From Planctomycetota bacterium (lineage in GTDB: Bacteria > Planctomycetota > UBA1135 > GCA-002686595): a DNA stretch of 54,733 nucleotides. Below are positions 8,686-16,220 of the stretch, in pieces. Location: positions 1-54,733 of the forward strand of contig JACRIN010000057.1 of the NCBI GenBank assembly GCA_016220085.1, in the 5' to 3' direction. Positions within the stretch are counted from its first letter, which is position 1, and each line of letters opens with the position of its first letter. The position numbers were made by a program, and so were the translations under genes. The notes under the pieces were generated by a model, which worked only from the letters and a program-made list of their open reading frames with translations, was not told the DNA's origin and searched no databases.

Positions 8686-10238
8686 TGAGCTTCGAGCACT
8701 CGGACGTCCAGCTGCGCGCCGCGATCGAAGCGTCGCCGACCGGCGTGCTGATGATCGGCGCTGACGGGCGCATCGTGCTCGTCAATCGCGAGGTCGAGCG
8801 CATGTTCGGCTACCCGCGCGAGATGTTGCTCGGGCAGACGATCGAGATGCTGGTCCCCGAGCGCTTCAGAGATCTGCACCCGTCGCACCGCTCGGCGTAC
8901 TTCGCGCAGCCCGTGCAGCGCAGCATGGGGGTCGGCCGCGATCTCTTCGGCCTGCGAGCGGACGGCACCGAGTTCTCGGTCGAGATCGGCTTGAACCCGG
9001 TCGACACCGACGACGGGCTCTTCGTCCTCGGCTCGATCGTCGACATCAGCGCGCGCAAGGCGGCGGAGCGCGAGCGCCGCAAGCTGGAGGAACAGCTGCG
9101 CCAGGCGCAGAAGATGGAGGCCGTCGGAACGCTCGCCGGCGGCATCGCGCACGACTTCAACAACGTGCTCGCGGCGATCGTCGGGTTCGGCGAACTCGCG
9201 CAAGCGGCGGTGGCCTCGGACTCGCCGGCGCAGCGCGATCTCGCGCAGCTCTTGAAGAGCGCCGATCGCGGCCGTCAGCTCGTCGCGCGCATCCTCTCCG
9301 TCAGCAGGCGCCAAGAGGCGCGCCGGGCGCCGGTGTCGCTCGCGACGATCGTTCGCGAAGCCGCCGAGCTCTTGCGCGCGACGCTGCCGTCGTCGATCGA
9401 GATGCGGGTCATCGCGGACGCTTCCGCGCCGAACATCCTCGCGGACGTCTCGTCGGTGCACCAGATCTTGATGAATCTCGCCAACAACGCCGCGCACGCG
9501 ATGCAGGACGGCGGCGTGCTGACGCTCGTCGCCGAATCGTTCTACGTGCGCGACAGCTATGCGCGCTCGCACCCCGAGCTGCGCGAAGGCTTGCACGCGC
9601 GTCTCGTCGTGCAGGACACCGGGCACGGCATGCCGGAGGCGGTGAGGGCGCGGGCGTTCGAGCCGTTCTTCACCACCAAGCCGGTCGGGGAAGGCACCGG
9701 GCTCGGGCTCGCGATGGTGCACGCGATCGTCGGCGATCACGAGGGCCTGGTCGAGATCGAGAGCGAACTCGGCCGCGGCGCGAGCATCCGTTGCCTCTTC
9801 CCGGCGATCGACGCGACCCCGCGCGACGTGAAGGACGTGGCGACCGAGGTGCTGCAAGGCGCGGGCGAGCGTCTGCTCTACGTCGACGACGAGCCGACGC
9901 TGTCGGAGATCGGGAACCGGCGTCTGACCGGGCTGGGCTATCGCGTCACCGCGGTGACCGACAGCTCGCTCGCTCTCGAGCTCCTGCGCGCTCGTCCGGG
10001 CGAATTCGACGTCGTCGTCACCGACTACTACATGCCGAAGCTGACCGGCTTGCAGCTCGCGCGCGAGATCTCCCGCGCGCGGCCGGGCATCCCGATCGTG
10101 TTGATGACCGGCTTCGCCGGCGAGATCTCGCACGAGACGCTCGCGGAAGCGGGGATCCTGTATACGCTCTCGAAGCCGGCGACCCTGCAACAGGTCGCGC
10201 GCGCCGTGCGCGACGCTTTGGGCGCCCGGTCCGGTTGA
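8685..10238 (+). CDS. Hybrid sensor histidine kinase (PAS - HisKA - HATPase - receiver)
   Basis: 517 residues. ATG 8685 is chosen over the GTG one codon upstream because GGAGG (8674-8678) lies 6 nt before it. Order: PAS sensor (about 8-120, IEASPTGVLMIGADGRIVLV with a DISARKAAER end), a coupling helix, HisKA with phospho-acceptor His156 in GGIAHDFNNVL, HATPase with N box NLANNAAHAM, G1 DTGHGMP, F box PFFTTKP and G2 GTGLGLAMV, then a C-terminal receiver with DDE acidic pair, phospho-acceptor Asp447 (VVTDYYMP) and the conserved Lys in LSKPAT. No membrane segment, so a cytoplasmic sensor; the PAS ligand is unknown. It belongs to the NtrB-like PAS kinase group with a C-terminal REC. No partner regulator is adjacent. 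The stop lies within the first unit of a 17-bp tandem repeat. Confidence 0.92.
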   Translation: MSFEHSDVQLRAAIEASPTGVLMIGADGRIVLVNREVERMFGYPREMLLGQTIEMLVPERFRDLHPSHRSAYFAQPVQRSMGVGRDLFGLRADGTEFSVEIGLNPVDTDDGLFVLGSIVDISARKAAERERRKLEEQLRQAQKMEAVGTLAGGIAHDFNNVLAAIVGFGELAQAAVASDSPAQRDLAQLLKSADRGRQLVARILSVSRRQEARRAPVSLATIVREAAELLRATLPSSIEMRVIADASAPNILADVSSVHQILMNLANNAAHAMQDGGVLTLVAESFYVRDSYARSHPELREGLHARLVVQDTGHGMPEAVRARAFEPFFTTKPVGEGTGLGLAMVHAIVGDHEGLVEIESELGRGASIRCLFPAIDATPRDVKDVATEVLQGAGERLLYVDDEPTLSEIGNRRLTGLGYRVTAVTDSSLALELLRARPGEFDVVVTDYYMPKLTGLQLAREISRARPGIPIVLMTGFAGEISHETLAEAGILYTLSKPATLQQVARAVRDALGARSG

Positions 10239-10351
10239 GTGCCAAGATCGATTGAGCGCCGAGACCGGTTGAGCGCCGAGACCGGTTGAGCGCCGAGATC
10301 GGTTGAACGCCGAGATCGGTTGAACGTCGAGATCGGTTGAACGTCGGAACC
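10233..10351. repeat. Seven 17-bp tandem direct repeats
   Basis: Seven head-to-tail copies of a 17-bp unit, consensus GGTTGAGCGCCGAGACC, starting at 10233, 10250, 10267, 10284, 10301, 10318 and 10335. Units differ by 1-4 bases in a graded way (AGACC to AGATC, GAGCGCC to GAACGTC), typical of stepwise expansion. Unit junctions create ACCGGTT-type near-palindromes. The first unit contains the kinase stop codon; the array fills the gap between that gene and the convergent glycosyltransferase. Confidence 0.95.
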
Positions 10352-10381
10352 GCTCGCGCGACGCAGCCGTGAGTCGTTCCG

Positions 10382-11557
10382 TCAGCCCACCGGGGTCCGG
10401 TCGGTCATCGCGTAGGTCCACGCGTCGAGCAGGCGCGACGCGAGCTTCTCCCACGGGTACTCGGCGAGCGCGAGGGCGCGAGCTCGCTCGGCGCGCTGCG
10501 CGGCGGCGAGCGGATCGGCGAGCACGTCGAGCGTCGCGCGCGCGAAGCCCGCCGCGTCGTCGGCGATCAACAGGTGCTCCGCGTGCCGAAACACGAGCCC
10601 TTGCGCGCCGGTCGGCGTCGAGATCACCGGGCAGTTCATCGCGACCGCTTCGACGAGCTTCAGCCGCGTGCCGCCGCCGATCCGCAGCGGGATCACCAGC
10701 GCCGCCGAGCGCTCCAGGAACGGCCGCACGTCGGCGACCAGGCCCTGGATTCTCGCCTCCGGCGATTCGAGCGCGAGCACGTCGCGAGCCGGATCCGCGC
10801 CGACGATGTCGAGCACGACGTCGGGCCGTTCGCGCAGGATCGCGGGCAGCACGCCGCGCACGAAGTGCGCGATCGCGTCGACGTTCGGCGCGTAGCTCAT
10901 GCTTCCGACGAACAGGATCCGATTCGCGCTGCGCGGAGGCGCCGGGTCGCTCGGGTGGAAGTACTCGGGATCGAAGCCGGACTCGACGACTCCGAGCGTG
11001 AGCCCGGGATGCCGCTCGGCGAGGATCGCGGCGTCGTCGGCGCTGCAGACGACGTGGTGGCGAAAACGGCGGGCCGCTTCGCCCTCGAGGCGATGGAGCT
11101 TCCAGACGTCGAATCGCTTCACGAACGGCGCGCGGCGCGGCAGGAGCTCGTGCAGCACCGTGTCGAGCTTGTGGTGGTGCACGACGACCGGCACGCGCGC
11201 GTCGTCGGGAAGCACGCGCGCGAGCAGGAGCTCGTCGAGGTGCACGAGATCGAAGTGTCCGCCGTCGAGATCCTGCGCGAGCTTCGCTTGCAGCGCGTCG
11301 GAATGGAACCAGCGTTCGATCCGCGCGCGACGCCAGCGCTCGAGGTGGCTCGGTCGCGCGCGCTCGAACCCCATCGCGCTCGCGCAGAACGGTCGCAGCG
11401 GATCGAGCGCGTGCTCGTCCTGATCGGGCTCGAGCACGGCGCGCAGGTGCAGCTCGACACTCGAGCCGAGCGCCTTGAGCAGATTGAACGTGCGCATCCG
11501 GCCCCCAGACTCCGGCGGCCAGGGCACGACGGGGGAGACGAACAGGACGCGCATCAT
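10382..11557 (-). CDS. Glycosyltransferase family 4
   Basis: 391 residues from ATG 11557, whose ATGA overlaps the stop of the upstream histidine phosphatase; ATG 11554 is an equal alternative. GT-B fold: MRVLFVSPVVPWPPESGGRMRT is the N-terminal loop, DLVHLDELLLARV lies mid-domain, and the C-terminal half shows ILFVGSMSYAPNVDAI, VADVRPFLERSAALVIPLRIGGGTRLKLVEAVAMNCPVISTPTGAQGL. This set, with R-x-G-G-G-T-R-x-K-x-x-E-A, is typical of GT4 enzymes of exopolysaccharide or lipopolysaccharide assembly. The substrate is unknown. It lies in an operon with the phosphatase and converges on the kinase across the tandem repeats. Confidence 0.9.
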   Translation of the reverse strand: MMRVLFVSPVVPWPPESGGRMRTFNLLKALGSSVELHLRAVLEPDQDEHALDPLRPFCASAMGFERARPSHLERWRRARIERWFHSDALQAKLAQDLDGGHFDLVHLDELLLARVLPDDARVPVVVHHHKLDTVLHELLPRRAPFVKRFDVWKLHRLEGEAARRFRHHVVCSADDAAILAERHPGLTLGVVESGFDPEYFHPSDPAPPRSANRILFVGSMSYAPNVDAIAHFVRGVLPAILRERPDVVLDIVGADPARDVLALESPEARIQGLVADVRPFLERSAALVIPLRIGGGTRLKLVEAVAMNCPVISTPTGAQGLVFRHAEHLLIADDAAGFARATLDVLADPLAAAQRAERARALALAEYPWEKLASRLLDAWTYAMTDRTPVG

Positions 11558-12213
11558 CCGCGAGCGCCGTCGGGCGTGCGCACGTTCGAGCGCAGCAACC
11601 GCCAACCGGTCCGTTCGTCGCGCAGCGCGACCGCGCACGACAGATCGACGCGAATGCGGAACGAATCGCGAGGCTCGAGGCCGAGCAGGTACGCGGTCAG
11701 CACGCGGATCACGTTGTAGTGGCTGGTGACGGCGACGAGCCCGCCCGCGCCGGCGCGCACCGCGCGTTCGACCGCGGGCCACGCGCGCAGGAACACGTCG
11801 CGATCGTTCTCGCCCTTCGGGATCGCGAAGCTCCAAGGGTCGGCGAAGTAGCCGGCGACGGTGTCGGGCTCGGATTCGTAGAGCTTCTGGATCGACTTGC
11901 CGGCCCACTCGCCGCGCTGGATCTCCGCAAGCTCGGCGGTGACCTCGAGGTCGAGCCCGCGCACCTCGGCGAGGCCTTCACCGAGGCGTCGCGCGCGCGC
12001 CAGGTTCGACGAGATCACCTTGCGGAACGGCAGCGCGCCGAAGTCGCGCACGCGCTCGGCGGTGTCGGCGATGCCGCGCTCGGAGAGCGGCACGTCCATC
12101 CCACCGTACGCCCGGCCGTGCCAGTCCGCGTGGACTTCGCCGTGGCGGAAGAGCCAGAGCTCGGTGCCGGTCCCGAAGCCCGGGTGCGGTCGAGCGGGGA
12201 GCGACGGGGTCAT
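11554..12213 (-). CDS. Histidine phosphatase family protein
   Basis: 219 residues. The catalytic motif LFRHGE (about 25-30) provides the phospho-accepting His, and the second catalytic His is in VTSHYNVIRVL near residue 166; conserved Arg (SSNLARARRLGE) and Glu (IQRGEWAGKS) positions are present. This is the phosphoglycerate-mutase-like branch 1, which includes CobC-type and broad-specificity phosphatases; specificity cannot be read. The last codons overlap the glycosyltransferase start by 4 nt, so the two are co-translated, suggesting a sugar- or nucleotide-phosphate substrate. A possible -10 (TAGGAT, minus strand, 12288-12283) lies 70 nt upstream. Confidence 0.87.
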   Translation of the reverse strand: MTPSLPARPHPGFGTGTELWLFRHGEVHADWHGRAYGGMDVPLSERGIADTAERVRDFGALPFRKVISSNLARARRLGEGLAEVRGLDLEVTAELAEIQRGEWAGKSIQKLYESEPDTVAGYFADPWSFAIPKGENDRDVFLRAWPAVERAVRAGAGGLVAVTSHYNVIRVLTAYLLGLEPRDSFRIRVDLSCAVALRDERTGWRLLRSNVRTPDGARG

Positions 12214-12335
12214 GCGGAGGCGAACGGCTGCGGACGACGGCTTCGGACGAATGCGGCGGACGGCGGGTGGCGAGCGCGGCGGATCCTAACGCGTGGAGGC
12301 GGCTCCCGCGTCCTTGCCGAAATCGAACCCTCGCG

Positions 12336-12341
12336 TAAACT
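12336..12341 (+). promoter_or_regulatory. putative -10 hexamer TAAACT
   Basis: TAAACT in the 175-bp divergent region between the histidine phosphatase and the ferredoxin, 47 nt before the ferredoxin ATG. It is one of the few A+T-rich spots there. No convincing -35 is seen. Confidence 0.35.
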
Positions 12342-12388
12342 GCTGCACTCCGATTCCTCGCGTCGATGTCCGCCTAGCCCCCGCAGCC

Positions 12389-12673
12389 ATGCCCAAGCTC
12401 ACCTTCCTCGTCACCGGCGAGACCCACGACGTCCCCGCCGGAACCCGCTTCCTCGACTTCTGCGAGCAGAACGCCGCGCCGCACGAGTTCGGGTGCACGG
12501 TCGGGAGCTGCGGCACGTGCTGCCTGACGATCGAGACCGGTGCCGAGCACGTCGACCCGCCGAGCGCGGACGAGCGGGAGACCGTCGCGATGTGCACCGA
12601 CGTCGCCGGCGCGCGCCTGGGGTGCCAGCTCGTGATCCGCGGCGACCTCGCGATTCGGCCGGTCGAGCGCTGA
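12389..12673 (+). CDS. 2Fe-2S ferredoxin (plant type)
   Basis: 94 residues from ATG 12389. The cluster-binding pattern C-x4-C-x2-C ... C is complete: Cys36, Cys41, Cys44 (GCTVGSCGTCC) and Cys79 (ARLGCQL). The beta-grasp layout and length match [2Fe-2S] electron carriers. It has a stand-alone soluble form with no fused oxidoreductase domain. Longer upstream reading adds Arg/Pro-rich non-conserved sequence, so ATG 12389 is favoured. The convergent neighbour is a DoxX membrane protein; no obvious partner oxidase is adjacent, so its redox partner is unknown. Confidence 0.93.
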   Translation: MPKLTFLVTGETHDVPAGTRFLDFCEQNAAPHEFGCTVGSCGTCCLTIETGAEHVDPPSADERETVAMCTDVAGARLGCQLVIRGDLAIRPVER

Positions 12674-12678
12674 TCCGC

Positions 12679-12710
12679 GTCGCCTACCAGGTGGGTCGCC
12701 TACCAGGTGA
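12679..12710. repeat. 16-bp tandem duplication at the 3' end of the DoxX gene
   Basis: GTCGCCTACCAGGTG occurs at 12679 and again at 12695 (period 16). The downstream copy contains the last codons and stop of the minus-strand DoxX gene, so the outer copy is a duplicate lying just past the stop. Confidence 0.8.
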
Positions 12711-13176
12711 CGGCGCGCGGCAGGCTCTCGCCGACCCAGCCGTCGAGGCCCATGCGATGGCCGGCCCGCGAGATCGCGCAGGCCAGTGCGGTCACGAGCA
12801 TCAAGAGCACGTAGCCCTGCTGGCCGACCGGGCCGCAGAAGTAGAAGTTCACCATCATGAACGCGACCGCGATGCCGACCGGTCGCGTCAGCGCGCCGAG
12901 GAACAGCAGCACGCCGCCGACGAGCTCGCCCCATTGGATCAGGAACGCGAAGAGCCCCGCGTTCGCGAGCACGACGTCCTCGCCGAACCAGCGGTACCAG
13001 TTCGGCGACGCGGCGATGCGTGCGCTCTGCGCCGTCACGAAATCCGCGCCGGTGTCCGCGACGACCTTCGCGTAGCCGGCGCTCATCAGCACCCAGCCGA
13101 CGTAGAGACGCAGGAACGCGAGGCCCCAGCTCGGGGCGTCGCCTGACGAAGCGGACGAGGAGGCTGCTTTGGCCAT
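12700..13176 (-). CDS. DoxX family membrane protein
   Basis: 158 residues with four hydrophobic helices (about 18-36, 75-97, 100-118, 122-142). The first helix has the family pattern LAFLRLYVGWVLMSAGYAK; GELVGGVLLFLGALTRPVG is the conserved helix-loop between helices 2 and 3. DoxX/DoxD-like proteins are inner-membrane proteins linked to quinone or thiosulfate redox reactions or to membrane oxidoreductase complexes; which applies cannot be told. An inverted repeat (13204-13215) lies about 27 nt upstream of the start and may regulate it. Confidence 0.88.
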   Translation of the reverse strand: MAKAASSSASSGDAPSWGLAFLRLYVGWVLMSAGYAKVVADTGADFVTAQSARIAASPNWYRWFGEDVVLANAGLFAFLIQWGELVGGVLLFLGALTRPVGIAVAFMMVNFYFCGPVGQQGYVLLMLVTALACAISRAGHRMGLDGWVGESLPRAVTW

Positions 13177-13203
13177 GCGGTCCGGCGGCGTGCGTCGGTG
13201 CGT

Positions 13204-13215
13204 GAGTATCTACTC
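13204..13215. promoter_or_regulatory. Inverted repeat GAGTA-TC-TACTC upstream of DoxX
   Basis: A perfect 5-bp inverted repeat with 2-nt spacer, in an A+T-enriched patch in the short 67-bp gap between two minus-strand genes, DoxX and the second YbjQ-like gene. Its place upstream of DoxX suits an operator or a -10 region; which is not known. Confidence 0.35.
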
Positions 13216-13243
13216 GGCGGCGACGAGCGAATCCAGAGCGCAG

Positions 13244-13588
13244 TCAGATCACGAGCGCGGTACCGGTGAACGACGCGAACACCGCCGCCTCGCTGCTCTC
13301 GGAGACCTCGCCGAGCTGCAGACGCGTGTCGACGACGGCATTCGCGCCGACGCGGCGTGCATCGGCGAGGAGCTCGGCGAGCGCCGCGGTGCGAGCTCGC
13401 AGCAGCGCGCGTTCGTAGGTGCCGACGCGCATGCCGCCCGGCGCCGTTTCGACGTCCTGGTCCTCCTCCTCCTCGTCCTCGGGGATCTCGACCATGACGA
13501 CGGCGTGGCCGACGACCAGGCCTTTCGGCTCGCGAATCGGGCGACCGAGCGCCTCGACCGACGTGACGACCAGGATCGGCGCGCTCAA
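13244..13588 (-). CDS. YbjQ-like protein (second copy)
   Basis: 114 residues if read from TTG 13588, whose TTGA overlaps the stop of the preceding copy; no ATG or GTG gives a complete domain. Homology to the first copy is visible: [14 protein letters not shown] at the start, a glycine/valine stretch (GLVVGHAVV), [15 protein letters not shown] in place of [15 protein letters not shown], and a hydrophobic end [11 protein letters not shown]. An acidic insert (EDEEEEDQD) after the first strands is peculiar to this copy. YbjQ/UPF0145 proteins are small, probably pentameric heavy-metal-binding-like proteins of unknown role. Confidence 0.72.
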   Translation of the reverse strand: MSAPILVVTSVEALGRPIREPKGLVVGHAVVMVEIPEDEEEEDQDVETAPGGMRVGTYERALLRARTAALAELLADARRVGANAVVDTRLQLGEVSESSEAAVFASFTGTALVI

Positions 13589-13902
13589 ACGAGCACCGCC
13601 GTCCAGCTCGCGGAGACCATCAGCATTCCGTTGGCGACACCGAGCGCCTCGTAGTCGAGGTCGACGCCGACGACCGCGTTCGCACCGAGCGCCGACGCGC
13701 GCTCCGCGAGCTCGTCGATCGCGGTCCGTCGCGCTTCGGCGAGCACTTTCTCGTACGACGCCGATCGACCGCCGACGATGTCGCGGATGCCCGCGAAGAT
13801 GTCGCGGAAGACGTTCGCGCCGAGGATCGCCTCTCCGGTGACGATGCCCTTGTACGCCTGGATCGGACGGCCTTCGATGCTGGGGGTGGTGGTGACGATC
13901 AC
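13585..13902 (-). CDS. YbjQ/UPF0145 family protein
   Basis: 105 residues from GTG 13902. The family pattern is intact: [20 protein letters not shown] at the N terminus, [12 protein letters not shown], and [18 protein letters not shown] near the C terminus. Length matches the family (about 105). It heads a two-gene unit with a diverged copy that begins by stop-start overlap. Function of the family is unknown; a link to metal or stress responses has been proposed from the fold. Confidence 0.9.
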   Translation of the reverse strand: MIVTTTPSIEGRPIQAYKGIVTGEAILGANVFRDIFAGIRDIVGGRSASYEKVLAEARRTAIDELAERASALGANAVVGVDLDYEALGVANGMLMVSASWTAVLV

Positions 13903-13939
13903 GTCGCGTGTCCTTGGTTGGGTTGGAAGTCCTGTGCGG

Positions 13940-13945
13940 TAGAGT
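13940..13945 (+). promoter_or_regulatory. putative -10 hexamer TAGAGT
   Basis: TAGAGT lies in the 85-bp divergent gap, 42 nt before the sulfotransferase ATG at 13988. It matches the TAGAGT/TAGACT series found before other genes in this window. Confidence 0.4.
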
Positions 13946-13987
13946 CTGGCGCTCGATTCGCCGCACTCGGCGTCGAGCTACGCCCCG

Positions 13988-14743
13988 ATGCCGCAACGAT
14001 TCAAGCCCGACGGTGTGCTCCGGATCAACCTCTGGTCCGGTCCGCGCAACGTCTCGACCGCACTGATGTACTCCTTCGCCCAGCGCACCGATACGCGCGT
14101 GGTCGACGAGCCGCTGTACTCGCACTATCTGCGAGTCTCCGGCGCCGAACACCCCGGGCGCACCGAAGTGCTCGCGTGGCAGGACTCGAACGGAGCGCGC
14201 GTGGTCGAGCGCGTGATCCTCGGGCCGTGCGAGAAGCCTGTGGTGTTGTTCAAGCAGATGGCGCACCACTTGGTCGAACTCGACCGCGGGTTCATGGCGC
14301 ACACCGCGAACGTGATCCTGACGCGCGATCCCGGCGAGATGCTGCCGTCGCTCGCGCAGAACCTCGCGACGCCGACGCTCGCGGATACCGGCTATCGGGC
14401 GCAGTGCGAGCTCTACGACCAGCTCGTCGCGCTCGGCCAGGAGCCGACGGTGCTCGAAGCGCGAGAGATCCTGCTCGATCCGCGCGGCGTGCTCACGCAA
14501 CTCTGCGGACGGCTCGGGCTGCGCTTCCAAGAGCGCATGCTGAGGTGGAAGCCGGGTTCGCGACCGGAGGACGGTTGCTGGGCGAAGCACTGGTACGCCA
14601 ACGTGCACACCTCGACGGGTTTCCAGACCTACAAGAAGAAACAGGCGCCGTTCCCGCGCAGGCTCGGACCGCTGCTCGAGGAATGCCAGCCGTACTACGA
14701 GCGCCTCGCAGCGCTCGCGCTCAAGGCGGAGGCCGCGCGATGA
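13988..14743 (+). CDS. Sulfotransferase family protein
   Basis: 251 residues. The PAPS 5'-phosphosulfate loop is recognisable as INLWSGPRNVSTALMYSFAQR (about 13-33), and the 3'-phosphate-binding Arg/Ser region as VILTRDPGEMLPSLAQNL (about 108-125). This is the small soluble sulfotransferase-like family often misnamed 'branched-chain aminotransferase-like' because in plants it is fused to a class IV aminotransferase. Here its stop overlaps the start of exactly such an aminotransferase (ATGA), so the partners are separate but co-translated. The sulfate acceptor is unknown; HWYANVHTSTGF and following Lys-rich residues may form the acceptor site. Confidence 0.82.
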   Translation: MPQRFKPDGVLRINLWSGPRNVSTALMYSFAQRTDTRVVDEPLYSHYLRVSGAEHPGRTEVLAWQDSNGARVVERVILGPCEKPVVLFKQMAHHLVELDRGFMAHTANVILTRDPGEMLPSLAQNLATPTLADTGYRAQCELYDQLVALGQEPTVLEAREILLDPRGVLTQLCGRLGLRFQERMLRWKPGSRPEDGCWAKHWYANVHTSTGFQTYKKKQAPFPRRLGPLLEECQPYYERLAALALKAEAAR

Positions 14744-15645
14744 ATCCGAAGCTCCCCGATCCGCGCAATGCGTCGCTCGTCGTCCACGTCGGCGGCAAGC
14801 TCGTGCCGCGCGCCGACGCGAAGGTTTCCGTCTTCGACAGCTCTGTGCAAGGCGGCGACGCGGTGTGGGAGGGCTTGCGCGTCTACGACGGACGCGTGTT
14901 CAAGCTCGACGCGCACCTCGATCGGCTCTTCGCGTCCGCGAAAGCGATGGCGTTCGTCGGCGTGCCGACGCGCGTCGCGGTCGAGCGCGCGATCTTCGAG
15001 ACGCTCGCGGCGAACGGGATGCGCGACGGCGCGCACATCCGGTTGACCCTGACGCGCGGCGAGAAGGTGACCAGCGGCATGAGCACCAAGAACAACCAGT
15101 CGGGTTGCTGCTTGATCGTGCTCGCCGAATGGAAAGCGCCCGTCTACGACAAGCGAGGCATCCGGCTCGTGACTTCGTCGTGGCGGCGCAACTCGCCGCA
15201 GTGCATCGACTCGAAGATCCACCACAACAACCTGATCAACAACATCCTCGCCAAGATCGAGGCCGAGAACGCGGGGGTCGACGACGCGCTGATGCTCGAT
15301 GTCGACGGCTTCCTCTCGGAGACGAACGCGACCAACGTGTTCCTCGTCCGCCGCGGCGAGCTCCACACGCCGACCGCGGACTCGTGCTTGCCCGGCATCA
15401 CGCGCGCGACGGTGCTCGAGCTCTCGCGCGGCGCCGGCATCCCGACTTTCGAGCGACGCATCTCGCTCTCCGAGGTCTACGCCGCCGACGAAATGTTCAC
15501 GACCGGCACGATGGGCGAGCTCGCCGCGGTCGTCGAATGCGACAAGCGCGTGATCGGCGACGGCCGGTCGTGGCCGTTGACCACGAGGTTGACCGAGCTG
15601 TTCGCCGCGTCGACGAAGACCGAGGGCACGCGCCTGCCGTCGTGA
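14740..15645 (+). CDS. Class IV aminotransferase (branched-chain / D-amino-acid type)
   Basis: 301 residues from ATG 14740. Conserved features: VQGGDAVWEGLRVYDGRVFKLDAHL near the N terminus, the PLP Lys at residue 159 (SKIHHNNL), SETNATNVFLVRRGELHTP around 210-229, LPGITRATVLEL and a closing TGTMGEL segment that holds the phosphate. Length (about 300) and motifs fit the IlvE/DAAT fold type IV. Whether it makes branched-chain, D-amino or other amino acids cannot be decided. Co-translation with the sulfotransferase suggests that both modify one small amino-acid-derived substrate. Confidence 0.9.
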   Translation: MNPKLPDPRNASLVVHVGGKLVPRADAKVSVFDSSVQGGDAVWEGLRVYDGRVFKLDAHLDRLFASAKAMAFVGVPTRVAVERAIFETLAANGMRDGAHIRLTLTRGEKVTSGMSTKNNQSGCCLIVLAEWKAPVYDKRGIRLVTSSWRRNSPQCIDSKIHHNNLINNILAKIEAENAGVDDALMLDVDGFLSETNATNVFLVRRGELHTPTADSCLPGITRATVLELSRGAGIPTFERRISLSEVYAADEMFTTGTMGELAAVVECDKRVIGDGRSWPLTTRLTELFAASTKTEGTRLPS

Positions 15646-15670
15646 CGATCGACTTGGGGTCGGTGTCGCT

Positions 15671-15690
15671 CGCCCCGGCGCGACGGGGCG
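15671..15690. terminator. Hairpin between convergent aminotransferase and thioesterase genes
   Basis: A 7-bp perfect stem (CGCCCCG/CGGGGCG) with a 6-nt loop, 26 bp after the aminotransferase stop, followed only by CTTCC rather than a T-run. It may act as a weak terminator. Confidence 0.35.
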
Positions 15691-15803
15691 CTTCCACGAG
15701 TGGTTCCGCGCCGGCGTCAGCAGCCGCTGCGGCGAGGCGCTCGACTCTCGAACGCGTTGCGGATCGACGTCGCCGGTAGATTGCGTTCACCGCGCGATCG
15801 ACG

Positions 15804-16220
15804 TCACGCCCGCGCGGCGGGAGGCTCGATCACCAAGTAGGTGAACAGCCCCTTGGCGACCAGCTCGCCGCCCTGCGCGACCGCGACGTCGACGAGCGCG
15901 ATCGTCCGGCCGAGCTTCACCAGCGTCGCGTCGGCGACGAGCTCTCCGCCCGCGAGCGTCGCCGGGCGCAAGAAGTTGAGCTTGAACTCGATGCTCGTCA
16001 GCGAGCGGCCACGGTCGAGCTCGGGATAGACGAGCCACACCGCCGTCGTGTCCGCGAGCGACGCGAGGATGCCGCCGTGGACGCGATCCTGGCCTTGCAG
16101 GAACTCGCGCCGCGGCTCGAGACTGACGCGCGCGTGGTGCGCGTCGCGCGGACCGGGCCGATAGCCGAAGAACGAGCCGACCGGCGCGGTCACGAAGTGC
16201 CGCTCGCGTTCGTGCTTCAT
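15804..16220 (-). CDS. PaaI family thioesterase (hotdog fold)
   Basis: 138 residues from ATG 16220, overlapping the stop of the symporter gene by 4 nt. The hotdog catalytic pattern is present: VHGGILASLADTTA (about 47-60) with the helix Asp as likely catalytic residue. FKLNFLRPATLAGGELVADATLVKLGR follows as the central strands. The family hydrolyses acyl-CoA or aryl-CoA thioesters in the cytoplasm. Co-translation with a carboxylate transporter suits a substrate that is imported and activated to a CoA ester, but this is inference. Confidence 0.87.
   Translation of the reverse strand: MKHERERHFVTAPVGSFFGYRPGPRDAHHARVSLEPRREFLQGQDRVHGGILASLADTTAVWLVYPELDRGRSLTSIEFKLNFLRPATLAGGELVADATLVKLGRTIALVDVAVAQGGELVAKGLFTYLVIEPPAARA

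Noticed and set aside
10233..10351. CRISPR array
   Set aside because: Units are contiguous with no spacers and only 17 bp long.
12679..12710. 16-bp duplication as an attachment site
   Set aside because: No integrase, tRNA or second copy elsewhere was seen; local slippage explains it.
15777..15782. TAGATT as a plus-strand promoter box
   Set aside because: No plus-strand gene follows; it lies between convergent genes.
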